From contig JALLLS010000012.1 of assembly GCA_025094145.1 (NCBI GenBank), positions 496,001 through 560,000 on the forward strand: a stretch of DNA of 64,000 nucleotides. The letters are read 5' to 3'. Source of the stretch: Spinellus fusiger (taxonomy: Eukaryota; Mucoromycota; Mucoromycetes; Mucorales; Phycomycetaceae). The notes below the pieces were generated by a model. The model made no database searches and had not been told where the DNA came from. It saw only the letters and a program-made list of their open reading frames with translations. The stretch's first letter is position 1; each line of letters begins with the position of its first letter. A program made the position numbers and the translations under genes. Positions 60,732 to 64,000 of this stretch are shown here, in pieces.

Positions 60732-62068
60732 CAGTCACGCACCATTGAATTTAATACTTGCCTAAATTTTAATAAAAAAACTTTTTTTTTTGCATAAAAC
60801 TCTTCTTTCCAAATATTATTAAACTAACACAACATGTCAGATACATTTTCAGAAACACACACTCTTGGAGAATATGATAAAGCAGAAAATAAAAAGCTAT
60901 GGGGCATTTATTACCTGTTTAAGGCTGGATTAAAATTGACTGTCATCGCAAACGTAGTTGAGATGAAAAAGCCCACAGTTCAAAATAGTATCAGAAACAT
61001 CAAAGAGCGCGGGTCACCATTACGTTTAAAGAGTCATGGAAAACCTAAGAAATCCAGTGAGAGGGACCTCAGACACCTGGAAAAGGTCATTAGAGAGGAC
61101 CCATTTGCCTCAATAATCAGCTGAAATTGGAAATGTCGAAGATTCAGGTTGATGTATCTAGAAACACCATTATCCGTTACTGTAAGCAGTTAGGGTCCAG
61201 ATCTTTCTCTTCAGCTCACAAGCCAGCCTTAACTGAAAAATACAGAGAAACGGCTTCGTTGGGCTAAAGAACATGTCAATTGGACGAACGACCAGTGGAA
61301 AGGCGTTGTCTGGTCTGATGAGTCCAGGTACACCGTGAAAGGGAACGATAGAGGTGCCCGTGTCATCAGAAAAGTTAGAGAAAGGTATGATTCTAATCAT
61401 ATTGTTCCAACAATAAAGTTTGGTGGCGGAGGGGTCATGCTTTGGAGCTGTTTTTGGGCGGGCGGATTTGGCCCATGAGTCTTTGTTGATGGCACTGTAA
61501 ACCAAGACGAATATATCAAGATTTTGGCTGGTGAGTTCCATCCTTGGTTCATGGAATTGCATCAGAAAGAGGATAGGGAGTTTCTGTTACAAGAAGATGG
61601 TGCTAGTTGTCATACTGGGGCCTATGCCAGATGGTGGAAAGAGACGCATCAGATTAGGGGCTTTGAGTACTGGCCCGCACAAAGTCTTGACTTAAACCCA
61701 ATTGAACACGTCTGGTGGGCCTTGGAAAGACGAATTGAGGAAAGAAGGGTATCTATTACCAATTTTGAAAGTTTGAAGGCTCTACTTGCAGAGGAGTGGG
61801 AGAGGGTTGGTGTTGAACTTGCACAACGATTAGTTCTGAGTATGACAGATAGATGCCAGGCTGTAATAGATGCCAAAGGAGGCCATACAAAATATTAATT
61901 ATATTATTTTTATTTTATTTTTAATCATTAAAGATGTTGAGCTTTGTTGAGTTTAAGTTTGAAGCTTCTATATCAAATGTGGAGTGTTTTATCTAATGTT
62001 GAACATATCCTAAATATTTCGTCCTGAAATTTATTTTCAAAAGTATTAAATTCAATGGTGCGTGGCTG
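60732..62068 (+). mobile_element. Full-length Tc1/mariner element, 1337 bp
   Basis: TA target duplication at 60730-60731 and 62069-62070. The terminal inverted repeats begin CAGTCACGCACCATTGAATT. The left copy and the inverse at 62040-62068 agree over about 28 bp. It encodes the transposase below. It is the least decayed element in the window. Confidence 0.92.
60834..61898 (+). pseudogene. Tc1/mariner (DD34E) transposase, frameshifted
   Basis: It starts MSDTFSETHTLGEYDKAENK, then an HTH (LTVIANVVEMKKPTVQNSIR) and a basic linker. The frame breaks near 61110 and again near 61240, and a TGA interrupts GFGP.VFVDGTVNQDEY near 61478. The catalytic residues survive: VVWSDESRY, LLQEDGASCHTG and SLDLNPIEHVWWALERRIEE. 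The C-terminus ends at the TAA at 61896. The few lesions suggest recent inactivation. Confidence 0.85.
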
Positions 62069-62229
62069 TATAATTCATAGAACCCTATTACAATTATTAT
62101 TAAAGTATAGACACAAAAAGAAATAAAATCTATGTTTTTTCTCACTTTATATTTCTTTATGACCTTACAATGATACTATAGAAAATATATATATCAAAAA
62201 ATAGTCTTATTTTGTAATATCTATATTTA

Positions 62230-63827
62230 CAGTTCAAAGTATTTTCATTTTCCGACCTCTATTTTGCTTAACTTTTTTCATTTTTTTTTACACATTCCTC
62301 ATTTCTTCTTTTTTCGCTATAACATTTATTATATCTAACACCACTGAGCAAACCAACAAGCCTATTGGAAGCAAGAAGAAAAATATAGACAACTTTACTC
62401 GTCAACTCATTGTTCACAAGGCCACTCAACATAGCACCAGACAAGTGGACATTGCAGCCTTGTTTGGCATCAGTCAGCCCGCTGTCAACCTTATCATGAA
62501 GAGATACAGGGAAAATGGCAGCTTCAAATCAAAAAAGGGCTCTGGGTGAAATCCCATTATGACAGAGAGGGACGAGAGGGAAGTTTCTCGCGACGTATTA
62601 AGAGACTCCTTCCAGAGCATAAACGAGCTTCACCAGGGAATGGCCACCCAGGTGTTCACGACTATCTTCCAAAAAATGATGAAGAAGCTTGGCCTGTATT
62701 CTTACAGGGTGATAATAAAGTCTGCTCTCACCGACAAACACAAGAAGTTGAGGGTTGGTTGGGCCAAGATCCACCTTCACTGGACTGAGGAAGACTGGAA
62801 GGCAGTCATCTGGTCTGATGAGTCCAAGTTCCAGCTCATCTCGAGCAACCACCACAACGGGGTGGTGCGCAGGAAGAAGGAGGGTCTTTTCCCAAATAAT
62901 TTGAAGCTAACGATGAAGTTTGGTGATGGGGTGATGGTGTGGGGTTCCTTTTCTGGTGAAGGTGTTGGTAGACTTGCTATGGTGGAGGGATCCATCAACA
63001 GTGCCAAATACACTATTATTTTAGAAACAGCTTATTGCCCTGAGCTGGCTTTTCTTTCCTTAATGAATCCAGTGGTAGGCTATGTTCTTCAAGAGAACAG
63101 TGCCAGTTGCCATACTAGTAAGGGGACTAGGAAATAAAAGGATGAGAGAAAGATTGCCACGATGGAGGGGTAGCCCTTTCAAAGCCCTGACCTGAACCCA
63201 ATTGAGCATCTTTTGGAAGAACTGGACAGAGCATTTCGGAATAAGATGACCCCAGCAAGCACCCTCAAGGATCTGAAGGCTCTCTTGGTCCAAGAGTGAG
63301 ATAAGATCCTCAAGGAGGTTACCAACAACCTCATTAACAGCATGCATCGGAGATGCAGGGCTGTGATAGAGGCCAGGGGTGGAGATACCACATATTGTAG
63401 TTTTCCAACCAATAAATTTTTATATAATATCCTGTTGATCTTTTATATACTTCATCCAATTTTCAAGTCTCTACTGTGTGTTTAATTTATGTTTTTATTA
63501 CAATTAATAAGTACTTCCTATTAAAGAATCATACCGGAAAATGAAAACAATTATATGGATTCCTTGCTGACTTTATGGCCTTTTGTATGTCTATTCATAA
63601 TTCTCATTTTACAATCATTTCTCATTTTCCATAATTTTTCCTTCATTTGAGGTTTTGTGTTTCTCTGTCCTTTTTTTTCCTTCTTCTTTGCATTCATTTT
63701 TTCACATCTGTATTTGAAGTGTTTCTATGTATATCCCATTTTCTTTCAAACGATCTCACAGGGTGGCTAATATGCCCAATGTGCGAATAGCAAATCACAC
63801 CCAAAAATTAAAAAATACTTTGAACTG
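62230..63827 (+). mobile_element. Tc1/mariner element of a second family, 1598 bp
   Basis: TA flanks (62228-62229, 63828-63829). The ends begin CAGTTCAAAGTATTTTCATT. The right end (…AAATACTTTGAACTG) is the inverse of the first 15 bases. It has a long 3' non-coding part (63410-63827), a piece of which recurs at 54420-54631. Confidence 0.85.
62331..63400 (+). pseudogene. Tc1/mariner transposase with mutated start and catalytic residue
   Basis: The expected start is ATA. The HTH reads RQVDIAALFGISQPAVNLIM, followed by a TGA at 62548. The catalytic block VIWSDESKFQLIS keeps the first Asp. The second block is VLQENSASCHT, where the usual Asp has become Asn. SPDLNPIEHLLEELDRAF keeps the Glu after a frameshift near 63170. 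Several stops follow, so this copy is inactive. Confidence 0.85.
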
Positions 63828-64000
63828 TATACTACTTAAAATTAGAACTAGATAGTTAAGTTAATAACTAAGAAGTATTAATATAGAAAGTCATATTTGT
63901 ATCATCGGACTGAAGGTTTCAAATCGGTATTGTAAGGTAATGATGCACGATGCACGATTTGAGATATTTGATTTAGAATGAATAGTATGAAATAAACAAT
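63828..64000. other. AT-rich window edge
   Basis: No feature recognised after the last Tc1 element apart from a direct repeat GATGCACGATGCACGA near 63941. Confidence 0.5.

Overview
The window is nuclear DNA of a filamentous fungus, most likely Mucoromycota (Mucorales or a close relative). The base composition is strongly AT-rich. Genes carry many introns of about 40-150 nt with GTAAGT-type donors and TAG acceptors. The gene set combines metazoan-like families that many yeasts have lost (folliculin, CREG, RPEL, U2AF small subunit, a GT37-type fucosyltransferase) with many Tc1/mariner relics. No rRNA, tRNA or CRISPR array could be supported. Exon structures were assembled by hand from reading frame, splice signals and family conservation.

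Layout. 1-1.7 kb: a frameshifted TnpB/Fanzor-like fragment and a degenerate Tc1 transposase, both minus strand. 2.2-5.2 kb: NOT2 (CCR4-NOT subunit) and the YVH1 phosphatase. 5.7-6.3 kb: a short Tc1 relic, then about 5 kb without recognisable genes ahead of a four-finger C2H2 transcription factor (11.7-12.9 kb). 14.7-21.5 kb: an unrecognised five-exon gene, AHA1 (minus; Hsp90 co-chaperone) and APC8/CDC23 (anaphase-promoting complex). 23.7-29.8 kb: a small unknown protein, a short folliculin/Lst7-like protein, a secreted CREG-like protein, a three-RPEL actin-binding-type protein and an AT-hook-like Ser-rich protein (minus). 33.2-34.9 kb: TIM44. 37.3-40.2 kb: a gene read here as an RGS domain fused to an AIFM2/FSP1-like FAD/NAD(P)H oxidoreductase. 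40.6-44.2 kb: U2AF small subunit (minus) and SEC13 (plus), divergent.

From 44.2 kb to the end the DNA is very AT-rich and repeat-laden. It contains a 2.9 kb element with two 835-bp inverted arms, two inverted copies of another terminal-inverted-repeat family (one interrupted by a nested Tc1-type MITE), and several Tc1/mariner elements bounded by TA. Only one clear host gene lies there, a type II membrane fucosyltransferase-like enzyme at 55.5-57.5 kb.

The genes are mostly housekeeping and do not form one pathway: mRNA turnover (NOT2), splicing (U2AF), ribosome maturation/phosphatase (YVH1), cell cycle (APC8), chaperone cycle (AHA1), mitochondrial import (TIM44), COPII/nuclear pore/TOR control (SEC13, folliculin). 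The most notable observations are the RGS-oxidoreductase fusion, a 6-nt micro-exon in AHA1, a possible 19-nt intron in APC8, the long inverted-repeat element and the Fanzor-like relic.
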